Below, in pieces: positions 9,393 through 19,644 of a stretch of DNA of 64,000 nucleotides. A program made the position numbers and the translations under genes. Every line of letters starts with the position of its first letter. The first letter of the stretch is position 1. Source of the stretch: Citrobacter sp. On2M. GTDB taxonomy: Bacteria > Pseudomonadota > Gammaproteobacteria > Enterobacterales > Enterobacteriaceae. Where the stretch lies: positions 186,001-250,000 of the forward strand of contig NZ_WPCV01000001.1 of assembly GCF_018035235.1 (NCBI RefSeq), written 5' to 3'. Under the pieces are notes generated by a model. That model saw nothing but the letters and a program-made list of their open reading frames with translations, made no database searches and had not been told where the DNA came from.

Positions 9393-10847
9393 ATGTATAT
9401 CGGGATAGATCTTGGCACATCAGGCGTAAAGGCCATTCTGCTTAACGAGCTGGGGGATGTGGTCGCTTCGCACACGGAGAAACTCACCGTTTCGCGCCCG
9501 CATCCATTATGGTCTGAACAAGACCCTGAGCAGTGGTGGTTGGCAACGGATCGGGCTGTGAAAGCATTGGGTCACCAGCATTCACTTCGCGAGGTGAAAG
9601 CACTGGGGATTGCCGGACAGATGCACGGTGCGACGCTACTGGATGAGCAACAGAAGATATTGCGTCCGGCTATTCTGTGGAACGATGGTCGCTGTGCTGA
9701 AGAGTGCGTCATGCTTGAGGAGCGGGTTCCGCAATCGCGTGGCATCACCGGTAACCTGATGATGCCTGGCTTTACCGCGCCAAAGCTGCTGTGGGTGCAG
9801 CGCCACGAACCGGAGATTTTCAGCCGGGTTGATAAAGTCCTGCTACCGAAAGATTATCTGCGCCTGCGTATGACCGGCGATTTCGCCAGCGATATGTCCG
9901 ATGCGGCAGGTACCATGTGGTTGGATGTCGCGAAGCGTGACTGGAGTGATGTCATGCTGGCCGCCTGTCAACTGACCCGTGCGCATATGCCTGAGCTTTA
10001 TGAAGGTAGTGAGATTACCGGAACATTGTTGCCGGAGGTCGCCAGGGCCTGGGGAATGCAGGAGGTTGCGGTGGTTGCCGGAGGCGGTGATAACGCGGCG
10101 GGAGCGGTTGGCGTCGGCATGATGAATGCCGGTCAGGCAATGTTATCGCTGGGGACTTCAGGGGTCTATTTTGCGGTCAGTGATGGTTTTCTCAGCAAAC
10201 CGGAAAGCGCGGTCCATAGTTTTTGCCATGCTTTACCTGAAAGATGGCACCTGATGTCCGTGATGCTAAGTGCGGCATCCTGCCTGGACTGGGCGGCAAA
10301 ATTAACCGGGCTGGCGAGCGTTCCTGCGTTGATTGCCGCAGCGCAACAGGCGGATGAACACGCTGAGCCGGTCTGGTTTTTACCCTATCTGTCCGGCGAA
10401 CGTACGCCACACAACAACCCTCAGGCGAAGGGTGTATTTTTTGGTCTGACGCATCAGCATGGTCCGGCGGAACTGGCTCAGGCGGTGCTGGAAGGCGTGG
10501 GTTTTGCGCTGGCTGACGGTATGGACGTGGTACATGCCTGCGGCGTGCAGCCTGCCAGTATTACGCTGATTGGCGGCGGGGCACGCAGTGAGTACTGGCG
10601 TCAGATGCTGTCTGACATCAGTGGATTGCAGCTGGATTACCGTACCGGCGGCGATGTCGGCCCTGCACTCGGCGCGGCGCGACTGGCGCAAATTGCCATG
10701 AATACGCAGCGGCCTTTATCAGACCTACTGCCTCAGCTTACGCTGGAGCAGGCGCATTATCCTGACGCCGGGCGCCACGCGCTGTACCAACAGCGTCGGG
10801 AAACCTTCCGCCGAATCTATCAGCAATTACAGCCGCTGATGTCCTGA
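9393..10847 (+). CDS. xylB: Xylulokinase
   Basis: XylB phosphorylates D-xylulose to xylulose 5-phosphate, feeding the pentose phosphate pathway. It has 484 residues and the FGGY kinase organisation: MYIGIDLGTSGVKAILL at the N-terminus (phosphate 1 loop), GQMHGATLLD in the sugar site with the catalytic Asp in WNDGRC near residue 95-100, and the C-terminal signature LIGGGARSEYWRQML. It is the second gene of the xylAB operon and ends in a clear terminator. Confidence 0.97.
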   Translation: MYIGIDLGTSGVKAILLNELGDVVASHTEKLTVSRPHPLWSEQDPEQWWLATDRAVKALGHQHSLREVKALGIAGQMHGATLLDEQQKILRPAILWNDGRCAEECVMLEERVPQSRGITGNLMMPGFTAPKLLWVQRHEPEIFSRVDKVLLPKDYLRLRMTGDFASDMSDAAGTMWLDVAKRDWSDVMLAACQLTRAHMPELYEGSEITGTLLPEVARAWGMQEVAVVAGGGDNAAGAVGVGMMNAGQAMLSLGTSGVYFAVSDGFLSKPESAVHSFCHALPERWHLMSVMLSAASCLDWAAKLTGLASVPALIAAAQQADEHAEPVWFLPYLSGERTPHNNPQAKGVFFGLTHQHGPAELAQAVLEGVGFALADGMDVVHACGVQPASITLIGGGARSEYWRQMLSDISGLQLDYRTGGDVGPALGAARLAQIAMNTQRPLSDLLPQLTLEQAHYPDAGRHALYQQRRETFRRIYQQLQPLMS

Positions 10848-10851
10848 CCCT

Positions 10852-10880
10852 AAATCCCCTCTGGTAAACAGAGGGGATTT
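10852..10880 (+). terminator. xylAB terminator
   Basis: AAATCCCCTCTG pairs perfectly with CAGAGGGGATTT around a GTAAA loop immediately after the xylB stop. The stem ends in a T run on the plus strand. Confidence 0.85.
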
Positions 10881-11014
10881 ATCAAATGTATATTTCAATC
10901 AAACAAATAACCATCACGCATGAATTTATTCTGAAAGTCCGGCGTAGTGGCATTTTTCTGTGTTGTCTGTAGTGGGTTATTCATATTGTATCTCTGATGG
11001 ATAAGGAGATCCCA

Positions 11015-11368
11015 ATGAAGACGACAAGGCTGTTGCCATGGATACTATTCCTCTCTGGCGCACTGATTTACGTTATTGGCCTATGGCGGGCGTGCCCGTT
11101 ATTGAGCGGCAAAGGCTATTTTTTCGGCGTGCTGATGACGGGAATGTTTGTGACCTACGCTTATCAACGTGCTGTAAATCTCAATCAGAACGACGAACGC
11201 TTCGCTTCCGTGTGTCAGATGGTGGCGCTCATAACGATTGGATTGTTGCTGGTGGGCGTATGGAATGCCCCGGTATCGTCCCTCGAAAAGGGGCTGTACC
11301 CGGTGGCATTCATCATATGTCTACTGGGGCAAGTTTTGTTGCTGCGTCTGCAATATATGGGGGATTAA
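11015..11368 (+). CDS. yiaB: YiaB-type inner-membrane protein (YiaAB domain)
   Basis: A 117-residue protein with four predicted membrane segments, matching the YiaB side of the YiaA/YiaB pair: the stretch [16 protein letters not shown] and [19 protein letters not shown] are typical. Function is unknown. The start at 11015 follows AAGGAG. E. coli carries a second, related gene (yiaA) next to it; only one YiaAB-type gene is present here. The stop codon overlaps the stop of the convergent gene wecH by 4 bp. Confidence 0.85.
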   Translation: MKTTRLLPWILFLSGALIYVIGLWRACPLLSGKGYFFGVLMTGMFVTYAYQRAVNLNQNDERFASVCQMVALITIGLLLVGVWNAPVSSLEKGLYPVAFIICLLGQVLLLRLQYMGD

Positions 11369-12360
11369 CTTACCAACCTGCGCGTATCGATGCGCTGCAA
11401 CAATATGGACAACAGTAAACTTCCTGCCAGCGTGGCGCTGAAAATCCACAGCATATCCAGCGGTGGCCAGTTCTTGAATTCTATACCGTTGGTGCGCAAC
11501 GCGTGAATGATCAGCGCATGAAAGCCATAAATTCCTAATGAGTGGCGGGAAATAAGGCCCAGTACCGGCAGAGTGCGCGTGCTGAGCGTATTTTTGACCA
11601 GTGTCAGGAGTGAGGCTGCACAAATAAACACTGCCGGGCCGCAGTAGAGGTACCAGGTATCGGCAAAATTGCCTCGCCAGCGCAGTTCATGCAACGTGCC
11701 TCGAGAAATAATAAACACGGCGGTGATGAATAACGCCGCACAGAGCCAGGTGAGCGCGCGCTTTTGCGTATCCATCATGCCAATCGCCCGGCCCAGCATG
11801 CCGTACACGATGTAGTAGAAAGTGTCGCCGCTGATGTACAGGTTGACCGGAAGCCACTCAAAGCCGCCAATTTTTTGCGAGACGGTGTTGGGATTGGCAA
11901 TCACACCTATCACCACCATGAGTGCCAGCAGCATCTTGCCGCTGATGTTTTTTACCTGTATCAGCGGCGAAATCAGGTAGATAACGGCGATCGCGAAGAA
12001 AAACCACAGGTGATAGAACACCGGCTTTTGCAACAAGTTTTTCAGCGACAGCTCAGCGTTGATCGAGGTAAACAGCAGGATATAGGCCAACGCCACGCTG
12101 CTGTAAAACAAAATGCAGAGCGCGATGCGCGTGAAATGGCGCGGTTTGGCGCTGCGCTCGCCAAAAAACAGATAGCCCGAAATCATAAAGAACAGCGGGA
12201 CGCTGACGCGAGAGGCGGAATTGAGCACGTTGGCCAGATCCCAATTCAACAGGCTGACGCTTTGCGCATTAGTGATATACCAGGTCGTGGTGTGGATCAT
12301 CACGACCATAAGACAGGCGATCCCGCGCAGATTATCAATCCAGTAAATTTTGGGCTGCAT
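11365..12360 (-). CDS. wecH: O-acetyltransferase for enterobacterial common antigen
   Basis: WecH (YiaH), 331 residues, an integral-membrane acyltransferase of the OafA/acyltransferase-3 family. In E. coli it adds O-acetyl groups to enterobacterial common antigen. The family signature is visible at the N-terminus as [20 protein letters not shown], with the conserved Arg and His, and about ten hydrophobic segments follow. The frame is open upstream to 12669, but the ATG at 12360 preceded by AGAGGAA gives the E. coli N-terminus MQPKIYW. The other enterobacterial common antigen genes are elsewhere, as in E. coli. Confidence 0.92.
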   Translation of the reverse strand: MQPKIYWIDNLRGIACLMVVMIHTTTWYITNAQSVSLLNWDLANVLNSASRVSVPLFFMISGYLFFGERSAKPRHFTRIALCILFYSSVALAYILLFTSINAELSLKNLLQKPVFYHLWFFFAIAVIYLISPLIQVKNISGKMLLALMVVIGVIANPNTVSQKIGGFEWLPVNLYISGDTFYYIVYGMLGRAIGMMDTQKRALTWLCAALFITAVFIISRGTLHELRWRGNFADTWYLYCGPAVFICAASLLTLVKNTLSTRTLPVLGLISRHSLGIYGFHALIIHALRTNGIEFKNWPPLDMLWIFSATLAGSLLLSILLQRIDTRRLVS

Positions 12361-12532
12361 CAGTTCCTCTGTATCCATTAAAAAAAGTCTGACCGAAATT
12401 TTGCATGCGTAGCTCACTGGAATAATCCGAGTTCTTACGCTAAAGCTTGAGATGGTCTGATGAGATTCTGAAAATAGGATCCGTTTCCAGACACTAATAA
12501 TAAGACTGACCAGCAAACCAGGCGGTAATAAA

Positions 12533-12835
12533 ATGATGATGAAGTATTTCTTTCCCGCGTTCGCGACCCTTTTGCTGGTGGCGTGCGCCGACACACCGCC
12601 GCCCGCGCAGAAGGCGCAAAAGGTTAAGGTCAATGCAACGCGCTCGCTGGATATGGAGTCACTGTGCAAAAATGAGGCGGCACAGATTTATAACACTGAC
12701 GCGCTGAAAATTGATATCTCCGGCCTGGAACAATTCCAGGGCAGCTATGAGATGCGGGGTTCGACCTTCCGTAAAGAGAGTTTTGTCTGCTCTTTTGATG
12801 CAGACGGGCAGTTTTTGCACCTTTCCATGCGCTAA
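12533..12835 (+). CDS. ysaB: Small lipoprotein YsaB
   Basis: A 100-residue predicted lipoprotein: [18 protein letters not shown] is a signal with lipobox LVAC, so Cys18 should be lipidated. The mature part contains [33 protein letters not shown]-type sequence, which I recognise as the conserved end of E. coli YsaB. Two further cysteines in the mature part might form a disulfide. Function is unknown. It lies between wecH (divergent) and glyQ, about 95 bp upstream of the latter. Confidence 0.85.
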   Translation: MMMKYFFPAFATLLLVACADTPPPAQKAQKVKVNATRSLDMESLCKNEAAQIYNTDALKIDISGLEQFQGSYEMRGSTFRKESFVCSFDADGQFLHLSMR

Positions 12836-12930
12836 GTTCCCCCTTTTTCCCGTTTCGTACTGTATATCTTGCAGCCAGCGGGTATACTGACCGCTTCCTT
12901 TAAATCCACACGTATCCAGCACGAAATAAT

Positions 12931-13842
12931 ATGCAAAAGTTTGATACCAGGACCTTCCAGGGCTTGATCCTGACCTTACAGGATTACTGGGCTCGCCAGG
13001 GCTGCACCATTGTTCAACCATTGGACATGGAAGTCGGCGCGGGGACATCTCACCCAATGACCTGCCTGCGTGCGCTAGGGCCGGAACCGATGGCGACTGC
13101 TTATGTGCAGCCTTCCCGTCGTCCGACCGATGGCCGCTATGGCGAAAACCCGAACCGCTTACAGCACTACTATCAGTTCCAGGTAGTGATTAAGCCGTCA
13201 CCGGACAACATTCAGGAGCTGTACCTGGGTTCTCTGAAAGAGCTGGGTATGGACCCGACCATTCACGATATTCGTTTCGTGGAAGATAACTGGGAAAACC
13301 CGACGCTGGGTGCCTGGGGTCTGGGTTGGGAAGTGTGGCTGAACGGCATGGAAGTGACGCAGTTCACCTACTTCCAGCAGGTTGGTGGTCTGGAATGTAA
13401 ACCCGTGACCGGGGAAATTACCTACGGTCTGGAACGTCTGGCCATGTACATTCAGGGCGTAGACAGTGTTTACGACCTGGTCTGGAGCGACGGCCCGCTG
13501 GGTAAAACCACCTACGGCGACGTGTTCCATCAGAATGAAGTGGAGCAATCCACCTACAACTTTGAATACGCTGACGTGGACTTCCTGTTCACCTGCTTCG
13601 AGCAGTACGAGAAAGAAGCGCAGCAGCTTCTGGCGTTGGAAAACCCGCTGCCGCTGCCTGCGTATGAGCGCATTCTGAAAGCCGCCCATAGCTTCAACCT
13701 GCTGGATGCGCGTAAAGCCATCTCCGTCACCGAGCGTCAGCGCTACATCCTGCGCATTCGCACCCTGACCAAAGCAGTGGCAGAAGCTTACTACGCTTCC
13801 CGTGAAGCCCTTGGCTTCCCGATGTGCAACAAAGACAAATAA
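12931..13842 (+). CDS. glyQ: Glycine--tRNA ligase alpha subunit
   Basis: GlyQ, 303 residues, the alpha subunit of the alpha2beta2 glycyl-tRNA synthetase, which holds the catalytic class II core that activates glycine. The N-terminus [20 protein letters not shown] and the active-site region [20 protein letters not shown] are characteristic. It is followed after 9 bp by glyS, so the two subunits are co-transcribed and probably translationally coupled. Confidence 0.98.
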
Positions 13843-13851
13843 GAGGCGGCC

Positions 13852-15921
13852 ATGTCTGAGAAAACTTTTCTGGTGGAAATCGGCACTGAAGAGCTGCCAC
13901 CAAAAGCACTGCGCAGCCTGGCTGAGTCCTTTGCTGCGAACGTTACCGCGGAGCTGGACAACGCTGGCCTCGCACACGGCAACGTAGAGTGGTTCGCCGC
14001 TCCACGTCGTCTGGCGCTGAAAGTAGCTGCCCTTGCTGAATCTCAACCGGACCGTGAAGTTGAAAAACGCGGCCCGGCCATTGCCCAGGCGTTTGACGCG
14101 GAAGGCAAACCGAGCAAAGCGGCAGAAGGTTGGGCGCGCGGTTGCGGTATCACGGTTGATCAGGCTGAGCGTCTGGCCACCGACAAAGGCGAATGGCTGC
14201 TGTATCGCGCGCATGTGAAAGGCGAAAGCGCTGAAACGCTGTTGCCGAACATGATCGCCACCTCACTGGCGAAACTGCCGATCCCGAAACTGATGCGCTG
14301 GGGCGCGTCTGACGTTCACTTCGTGCGTCCGGTTCACACCGTGACCCTGCTGCTGGGCGACAAAGTCATCCCGGCAACGATTCTGGGTATCCAGTCCGAT
14401 CGCGTGATCCGCGGCCATCGTTTTATGGGCGAGCCGGAATTCACCATCGATTCTGCCGATCAGTACCCGGAAATCCTGCGTGAGCGCGGCAAAGTGATTG
14501 CGGATTACGCTGAACGTAAAGCGAAAATCAAAGCCGATGCTGAAGAGGCGGCTCGTAAAATTGGCGGCAACGCCGATCTGAGTGAAAGCCTGCTGGAAGA
14601 GGTCACCTCACTGGTGGAATGGCCGGTTGTTCTGACCGCGAAGTTCGAAGATAAATTCCTCGCTGTTCCGTCTGAAGCGCTGGTACACACCATGAAAGGT
14701 GACCAGAAGTACTTCCCGGTTTATGCGAACGACGGCAAATTGTTGCCGAACTTTATCTTTGTGGCCAACATCGAATCAAAAGATCCGACCCAGATTATCT
14801 CTGGCAACGAGAAAGTGGTTCGTCCGCGTCTGGCGGATGCCGAATTCTTCTTCAATACCGACCGTAAAAAACGTCTGGAAGACCATCTGCCGCGTCTGCA
14901 AACCGTGCTGTTCCAACAGCAACTGGGTACGCTGCGCGACAAGACTGACCGTATCCAGGCGCTGGCGGGCTGGATTGCTGGTCAAATTGGCGCTGACGTT
15001 AACCACGCAACGCGAGCTGGCCTGCTGTCCAAGTGCGACCTGATGACCAACATGGTCTTCGAGTTCACCGACACCCAGGGCGTGATGGGAATGCACTACG
15101 CGCGTCACGATGGCGAAGCGGAAGATGTTGCCGTGGCGCTGAACGAGCAGTATCAGCCGCGTTTTGCCGGTGATGACCTGCCGTCTAACCCGGTGGCTTG
15201 TGCCGTGGCGATTGCTGACAAGATGGACACCCTGGCGGGTATCTTCGGTATTGGTCAGCATCCGAAAGGCGACAAAGATCCGTTTGCGCTGCGTCGTGCC
15301 GCGCTGGGCGTGCTGCGTATCATCGTTGAGAAGAACCTGAATCTGGATCTGCAAACGCTGACGGAAGAGGCTGTTCGTCTGTATGGCGACAAGCTGACCA
15401 ACGCCAACGTGGTGGATGACGTTATCGACTTTATGCTCGGTCGCTTCCGCGCCTGGTATCAGGATGAAGGTTACACCGTCGATACCATCCAGGCCGTGCT
15501 GGCGCGTCGTCCGACTCGTCCGGCTGATTTCGATGCGCGTATGAAGGCTGTTTCGCACTTCCGTACGCTGGAGGCTGCGTCCGCGCTGGCTGCCGCGAAC
15601 AAGCGCGTATCAAATATTCTGGCGAAGTCTGAAGAAACGTTGAATGACCGTGTGAATGCGGCAACGCTGAAAGAGCCGGAAGAAATTGCGCTGGCGATGC
15701 AGGTTGTGGTGCTGCGCGATAAGCTGGAGCCTGTTTTCGCCGCTGGACATTACCAGGAAGCGCTGGTTGAGTTATCAGCACTGCGTGAACCGGTTGATGC
15801 GTTCTTCGAAAAAGTGATGGTTAATGTAGAAGATAAAGATCTGCGTATTAACCGTCTATCCATGCTCGAAAAACTGCGCGAACTGTTCCTGCGCGTGGCG
15901 GATATTTCGCTGCTGCAGTAA
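13852..15921 (+). CDS. glyS: Glycine--tRNA ligase beta subunit
   Basis: GlyS, 689 residues, the beta subunit of glycyl-tRNA synthetase, needed for tRNA-Gly binding. The N-terminus [20 protein letters not shown] is typical, an HD-like region lies in the middle, and the C-terminal part resembles the anticodon-binding domain of arginyl-tRNA synthetase. The ATG follows AAGAGGCGGCC, 9 bp after glyQ. A strong terminator lies directly downstream. Confidence 0.98.
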   Translation: MSEKTFLVEIGTEELPPKALRSLAESFAANVTAELDNAGLAHGNVEWFAAPRRLALKVAALAESQPDREVEKRGPAIAQAFDAEGKPSKAAEGWARGCGITVDQAERLATDKGEWLLYRAHVKGESAETLLPNMIATSLAKLPIPKLMRWGASDVHFVRPVHTVTLLLGDKVIPATILGIQSDRVIRGHRFMGEPEFTIDSADQYPEILRERGKVIADYAERKAKIKADAEEAARKIGGNADLSESLLEEVTSLVEWPVVLTAKFEDKFLAVPSEALVHTMKGDQKYFPVYANDGKLLPNFIFVANIESKDPTQIISGNEKVVRPRLADAEFFFNTDRKKRLEDHLPRLQTVLFQQQLGTLRDKTDRIQALAGWIAGQIGADVNHATRAGLLSKCDLMTNMVFEFTDTQGVMGMHYARHDGEAEDVAVALNEQYQPRFAGDDLPSNPVACAVAIADKMDTLAGIFGIGQHPKGDKDPFALRRAALGVLRIIVEKNLNLDLQTLTEEAVRLYGDKLTNANVVDDVIDFMLGRFRAWYQDEGYTVDTIQAVLARRPTRPADFDARMKAVSHFRTLEAASALAAANKRVSNILAKSEETLNDRVNAATLKEPEEIALAMQVVVLRDKLEPVFAAGHYQEALVELSALREPVDAFFEKVMVNVEDKDLRINRLSMLEKLRELFLRVADISLLQ

Positions 15922-15945
15922 CGGTCCTGAGCTGACTTAGAAAAT

Positions 15946-15980
15946 GCCGGATAAGCAATTGCGCCATCCGGCTTTTTTTT
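15946..15980 (+). terminator. glyQS terminator built on a REP-type stem
   Basis: GCCGGAT at 15946-15952 pairs with ATCCGGC at 15966-15972, followed by eight T residues. It sits between convergent glyS and cueP. Confidence 0.85.
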
Positions 15981-15984
15981 GTTG

Positions 15985-16524
15985 TTAGCGCAATTGTAAT
16001 TTAGTCAGACAGGTCTGGCTGTCTTCCATGGTTTTAATGGGATACTCCGCTTTTTTGCCGTTGTAGCTTACTGCGATTGTGCCTGCCATATTGCGCGGTA
16101 GCCAAACCCCGACGAAGCCATTTCGACCACTCTTCATCTCTTTTTGTAGCACCACATCACCCTTGTTATCCGTGACTTTGACATTGAATTTCTGCTCCGG
16201 CATTTCGCCCTGGCAACCGGAAAGGCTGTGGTTGAAGCAAGGATGTGTTTGCCATTCATAAGGGGCAAATGACAGATAGAACTTGTCACCGAGTGGCAGG
16301 GTATAGATCTGATCGCCCGAAGAGAGCTTCAGTTCAGTGCTGGTGATGGATGCCGAGTACGGCAGCGGGCGGCTCTGGGGAGACTGGTCAATGGCCTCGA
16401 CGATTTGCTCGACGGATTTTCCGCTGAGCCCGTGTTCCGCCAAAAAAGTGGCTTCCGGAGTTGCCGCGAACACGCTACCGGTGGTGAGTAAACCTAAAGC
16501 CAGCAGCAATGAGGATTTCGACAT
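15985..16524 (-). CDS. cueP: Periplasmic copper-binding protein CueP
   Basis: A 179-residue exported protein that I recognise as CueP of Salmonella, a periplasmic copper-binding protein contributing to copper tolerance and supply of copper to SodC. The signal peptide ends near SVFAATPEA (residues 1-20). The three cysteines known to matter in Salmonella CueP are at identical positions here: Cys96, Cys104 and Cys172. The gene is monocistronic and preceded by a promoter with the 19-bp spacing of MerR-family regulation. E. coli K-12 lacks this gene, so its presence between glyS and cspA is a Salmonella/Citrobacter trait. Confidence 0.9.
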   Translation of the reverse strand: MSKSSLLLALGLLTTGSVFAATPEATFLAEHGLSGKSVEQIVEAIDQSPQSRPLPYSASITSTELKLSSGDQIYTLPLGDKFYLSFAPYEWQTHPCFNHSLSGCQGEMPEQKFNVKVTDNKGDVVLQKEMKSGRNGFVGVWLPRNMAGTIAVSYNGKKAEYPIKTMEDSQTCLTKLQLR

Positions 16525-16566
16525 AGCTTCAATTCCTTGTGAACGTTGTGGAATACAGACTGGCTC

Positions 16567-16597
16567 ACTATAAAGCTTGCCCTTAGGGAAAGGTCAA
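16567..16597 (-). promoter_or_regulatory. CueR-type promoter of cueP
   Basis: On the minus strand TTGACC (16597-16592) and TATAGT (16572-16567) are separated by 19 bp, the over-long spacing typical of MerR-family promoters. Within the spacer CTTTCCC-TAA-GGGCAAG forms a near-perfect dyad like known CueR boxes. CueR itself is not in the window. Confidence 0.75.
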
Positions 16598-16656
16598 AGG
16601 GGCGACGGGTAAAGTAATGCAAAGACGTGTGGGCGAGGCGTTGTACGAACTATAAA

Positions 16657-16688
16657 TAAAAAAATCCCCGCCGTTCGGCAGGGATTCA
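16657..16688 (-). terminator. cspA terminator
   Basis: Read on the minus strand, CCCTGCCGAACGGCGGGG forms a hairpin followed by a run of T, just after the cspA stop codon. Confidence 0.85.
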
Positions 16689-16708
16689 GAATTTTGAGCT
16701 TTTTAAGC

Positions 16709-16921
16709 TTACAGGCTGGTTACGTTGCCAGCTGCCGGGCCTTTAGCGCCGCTTTCGATGGTGAAGGAAACTTTCTGACCTTCGTCCAGAGATTTGTAGC
16801 CATCGTTCTGGATAGCAGAGAAGTGTACGAACACGTCTTTAGAGCCATCGTCAGGAGTGATGAAGCCGAAACCTTTGTCAGCGTTGAACCATTTTACGAT
16901 ACCAGTCATTTTACCGGACAT
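16709..16921 (-). CDS. cspA: Major cold-shock protein CspA
   Basis: A 70-residue cold-shock domain protein, identical to E. coli CspA as I remember it. RNP1 (KGFGFI) and RNP2 (VFVHF) RNA-binding motifs are present. It acts as an RNA chaperone that melts secondary structure after cold shock. It has its own terminator and a 159-nt leader resembling the cold-responsive leader of E. coli cspA. Confidence 0.98.
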
Positions 16922-17080
16922 AGTGTATTACCTTTTAAAAAATAAGTGTGCCTTTCGGCGATATGGCGTGCTTTACAGATTTTTTAACAGTAAAGGAAAT
17001 GCTCACTACGAGGGTATCAACGATAACTCTTGAAGGGACTTGCCTTACTAACTGCTGTAATGGTCTGTACGTCAAACCGT
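16922..17080 (-). promoter_or_regulatory. cspA 5' untranslated leader with cold box
   Basis: On the minus strand the sequence near 17080 reads ACGGTTTGACGTACAGACC, containing the cold box (TGACGTACAGA). The distance from this point to the cspA ATG is 159 nt, equal to the E. coli leader. It ends in AAAGGTAATACACT before the ATG. The leader refolds at low temperature in E. coli to expose the ribosome site; the same is expected here. Confidence 0.85.
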
Positions 17081-17199
17081 TGAGGGCATTAACTCATTTT
17101 ACGCATGTGGATGCAACTACTATTTTCTTTTTTGTGGATAACCTTCTTAAGGGAACGGCCCTTTTACAGGACCGTTATGAAGTAAAATTAAAAAATAGT

Positions 17200-17490
17200 T
17201 CAATCCATCAATTGCTTACTTAATCTCGGGTCTGCCTGAATCAGACGCATCAGCTTCAATTCGGTACTGGAAGGCTTAACGCGTTTAGACTCCCATTCGT
17301 GAACCATCGCGACCGTCACGCCCATTGCCCGGGCAAAATCGTCTGTTTTTAAACCTGTCCCTCGTCGTAGCTGTTCAAATTCAGTGAAAGGGTTGGTTTT
17401 TTGCGTCAGAGCGACGGTCTGCGATACATCTTTAAAAACAATCTGCTCCAGACTGCTTAGCAGTTCAAACATAGGATCTTTGTATTCCAT
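17200..17490 (-). CDS. yiaG: HTH (XRE/HigA-like) regulator YiaG
   Basis: A 96-residue DNA-binding protein matching YiaG. The helix-turn-helix is visible as FARAMGVTVAMVHEWESKRV near residues 52-71, followed by KPSSTELKLMRLIQ. The layout (short N-terminal part, then MqsA/HigA-type HTH) resembles antitoxin-like regulators, but no toxin gene lies next to it. Its target is unknown. The ATG is preceded by AGGAGTTCTCA. Confidence 0.88.
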   Translation of the reverse strand: MEYKDPMFELLSSLEQIVFKDVSQTVALTQKTNPFTEFEQLRRGTGLKTDDFARAMGVTVAMVHEWESKRVKPSSTELKLMRLIQADPRLSKQLMD

Positions 17491-17869
17491 TGAGAACTCC
17501 TATAAATCACACAGCGGGATCGTGAATTTTCTCGAAGCTCATTAAGAGTAGTCGCAAAAAATGAAGTCGGATTTGGGGTTTGAGAGGTGGATTCGTTTCA
17601 GCAGGTAGTGGGTAACAATCTTTCGCAGGCTAACAAACTGATAAAGGTCGGGATCTCGAACGATCGACCCCGATTGTAAAGATGACTAAAATATGATGAC
17701 GCGCAGTGAATGGCGCATTGTTTCGCAAAACGCAGGATGGCCAGAACGGTTATTTTCCCCCACAAGATTACGCGGAAAGGGTATCTTGCGGGGCTGACCT
17801 GGACTATCCTTGTCAACGTCAGGCACGCGGGTGTCGTTGTGCGCATTTTTGGGTGAAAGGAGTATTAAA
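17491..17869. other. Divergent yiaG-yiaF intergenic region (379 bp)
   Basis: This gap should contain the promoters of yiaG and yiaF. In E. coli K-12 the nearby cspA-yiaG region can carry hokA and insertion sequences; I found neither here. No convincing small gene or operator was seen. Confidence 0.5.
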
Positions 17870-18580
17870 ATGGCGACAGGTAAGTCCTGCTCTCGCTGGT
17901 TTGCGCCTGTTTTGGCGCTCTTAATGGTAGTTGGCCTGAGTGGGTGTTTTGATAAAGAAGGCGATCAGCGCAAAGCGTTTATCGATTTTCTGCAGAATAC
18001 TGCAATGCGTAGTGGAGAGCGTTTACCAACGCTGACCGCAGATCAGAAAAAACAGTTTGGCCCGTTTGTGTCCGATTACGCGATTCTGTATGGCTATTCG
18101 CAGCAGGTTAATCAGGCGATGGACTCCGGTCTGCGCCCGGTGGTTGATAGCGTGAATGCGATTCGTGTTCCTCAGGATTATGTGACTCAGCGTGAACCGC
18201 TGCGTCAGGCAAATGGTGCGCTGGGCGTGTTAGGGCAACAGTTGCAGAATGCGAAACTGCAGGCGGATGCTGCGCATGGCGCACTGAAGCAGGGCGAGGA
18301 TCTGAAGCCGGTCTTTGACCAGGTTTACAATAAAGTTGTCACTGTACCTGCAGAGGCGTTACAGCCGCTGATCCCTGCCGCGCAAATCTTCACGCAGCAG
18401 TTAGTGCAGGTTGGTGATTTTGTGGCGCAGCAGGATACGCAGGTGAGCTTTGTCGCCAACGGTATCCAGTTCCCAACGTCGCAGCAGGCAAGTCAGTACA
18501 ACACGCTGATTGGCCCGTTGGCTTCTCAACATCAGGCATTTAACCAGGCCTGGACTGCTGCGGTGAATGCCGCTCAGTAA
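17870..18580 (+). CDS. yiaF: DUF3053 lipoprotein YiaF
   Basis: A 236-residue lipoprotein. The signal ends in VVGLSGC, a lipobox that makes Cys27 the lipidated residue; Phe-Asp follow, and the Asp close to the Cys may favour inner-membrane retention. The mature part is mostly helical, Gln/Ala rich, and matches E. coli YiaF (DUF3053). The ATG at 17870 preceded by GAAAGGAG was chosen over the longer open frame from 17810. Function is unknown. Confidence 0.9.
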   Translation: MATGKSCSRWFAPVLALLMVVGLSGCFDKEGDQRKAFIDFLQNTAMRSGERLPTLTADQKKQFGPFVSDYAILYGYSQQVNQAMDSGLRPVVDSVNAIRVPQDYVTQREPLRQANGALGVLGQQLQNAKLQADAAHGALKQGEDLKPVFDQVYNKVVTVPAEALQPLIPAAQIFTQQLVQVGDFVAQQDTQVSFVANGIQFPTSQQASQYNTLIGPLASQHQAFNQAWTAAVNAAQ

Positions 18581-18610
18581 TTAAGCCGCTGTAAGAGCTG
18601 TAAGATATGG

Positions 18611-18645
18611 AAGGCCGGGTGAGCGTAAGTGCTACCCGGCCTTTT
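18611..18645. terminator. Bidirectional terminator between yiaF and ghrB
   Basis: AAGGCCGGGT at 18611-18620 pairs with ACCCGGCCTT at 18634-18643, with T residues after it on the plus strand and A residues before it, so it can end both convergent transcripts. Confidence 0.8.
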
Positions 18646-18647
18646 GT

Positions 18648-19622
18648 TTATCGCGTGACTTGCGGGTTCACGCAGTTCTTCTCAACGCGTCCTTGCAGCG
18701 CATCGATTAAGTTATCCACCGCACAGGCCGCCATGTTATAGCGTGTTTCGTGCGTGGCTGAGCCAATGTGCGGCACGGCAACCACGTTTGGCAACGACAG
18801 CAGCGGTGAGTCTGCCGGTAATGGCTCCTGCTCAAACACATCCAGGCCAGCAGCATGAATTTCACCGTTTTGCAGGGCAGCAATCAACGCTTTTTCATCG
18901 ACCACCGGCCCGCGTCCGGCGTTTATGAAAATGGCGGAAGACTTCATTTTGGCAAATTGTTCGCGACTGAACAGATGATGCGTTTCTTCGGTTAACGGCA
19001 GGATAAGGCAGACAAAATCGGACTCCTGCAACAGCGTATCAAGATCGCAGTAGCGCGCGTTGAAGCGCTCTTCCGCTTCCTGATGATGGCGGCGGGCGTT
19101 ATAGAGAATCGGCATGCTAAAGCCGAAATGCGCCCGTTGCGCCAGCGCCAGCCCAATACGGCCCATGCCAACAATCCCCAGCGTTTTGTGGTGCACATCC
19201 GTACCAAACCAGTCCGGCCCGATACTTTTGGTCCATTCACCAATTTTCACCCGTTCAGCCACTTCCACCACGCGGCGAGCGGTGCTTAACACCAGCGCCA
19301 TCACCGTATCAGCGACGGTTTCCGTCAGTACGGTTGGCGTGTGCATCAGCAGCACCTTACGGGTGTTAAGAGCTTCGACGTCGAAGTTGTCATAGCCGAC
19401 GGAAATCGTGGAGGTCGCACGCAGTTTCGGCATTTTCTCCAGTAGAGCGGTATTGACGGCTTCACTGGAGCCCAGTAGACCTTCCGCATTGGCAAAAGCT
19501 TCGGCGTGCTGTGCGACGGTTTCCGGGCGCAGGTTAGGCACACGTGTCACAGTAAAATGCTCTTCCAGGCGATGCAGTAAATCGTCAGGTAACGCTTTAT
19601 AGAGAATAATGGACGGTTTCAT
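18648..19622 (-). CDS. ghrB: 2-ketoaldonate / hydroxypyruvate / glyoxylate reductase (KguD role)
   Basis: GhrB (YiaE/TkrA), 324 residues, an NADPH-dependent D-2-hydroxyacid dehydrogenase that reduces 2-ketogluconate, hydroxypyruvate and glyoxylate. The nucleotide-binding loop GIVGMGRIG lies near residue 150; the catalytic Arg is in the [11 protein letters not shown] stretch region, the Glu in FEQEPL and the His in [10 protein letters not shown]. It is the last gene after kguE-kguK-kguT, only 22 bp after kguT and with a good ribosome site (GGAG). This is the position of kguD in Pseudomonas, so its role here is probably reduction of 2-keto-6-phosphogluconate to 6-phosphogluconate. That role is inferred from context. 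Confidence 0.9.
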   Translation of the reverse strand: MKPSIILYKALPDDLLHRLEEHFTVTRVPNLRPETVAQHAEAFANAEGLLGSSEAVNTALLEKMPKLRATSTISVGYDNFDVEALNTRKVLLMHTPTVLTETVADTVMALVLSTARRVVEVAERVKIGEWTKSIGPDWFGTDVHHKTLGIVGMGRIGLALAQRAHFGFSMPILYNARRHHQEAEERFNARYCDLDTLLQESDFVCLILPLTEETHHLFSREQFAKMKSSAIFINAGRGPVVDEKALIAALQNGEIHAAGLDVFEQEPLPADSPLLSLPNVVAVPHIGSATHETRYNMAACAVDNLIDALQGRVEKNCVNPQVTR

Positions 19623-19644
19623 GCGAATCTCCGTAAGTTAAAAT

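Noticed and set aside
13198-14214. 338-codon open frame on the minus strand
   Set aside because: It lies antisense to glyQ/glyS, which are certain genes with strong codon bias; the translation shows no family motif and no ribosome site.
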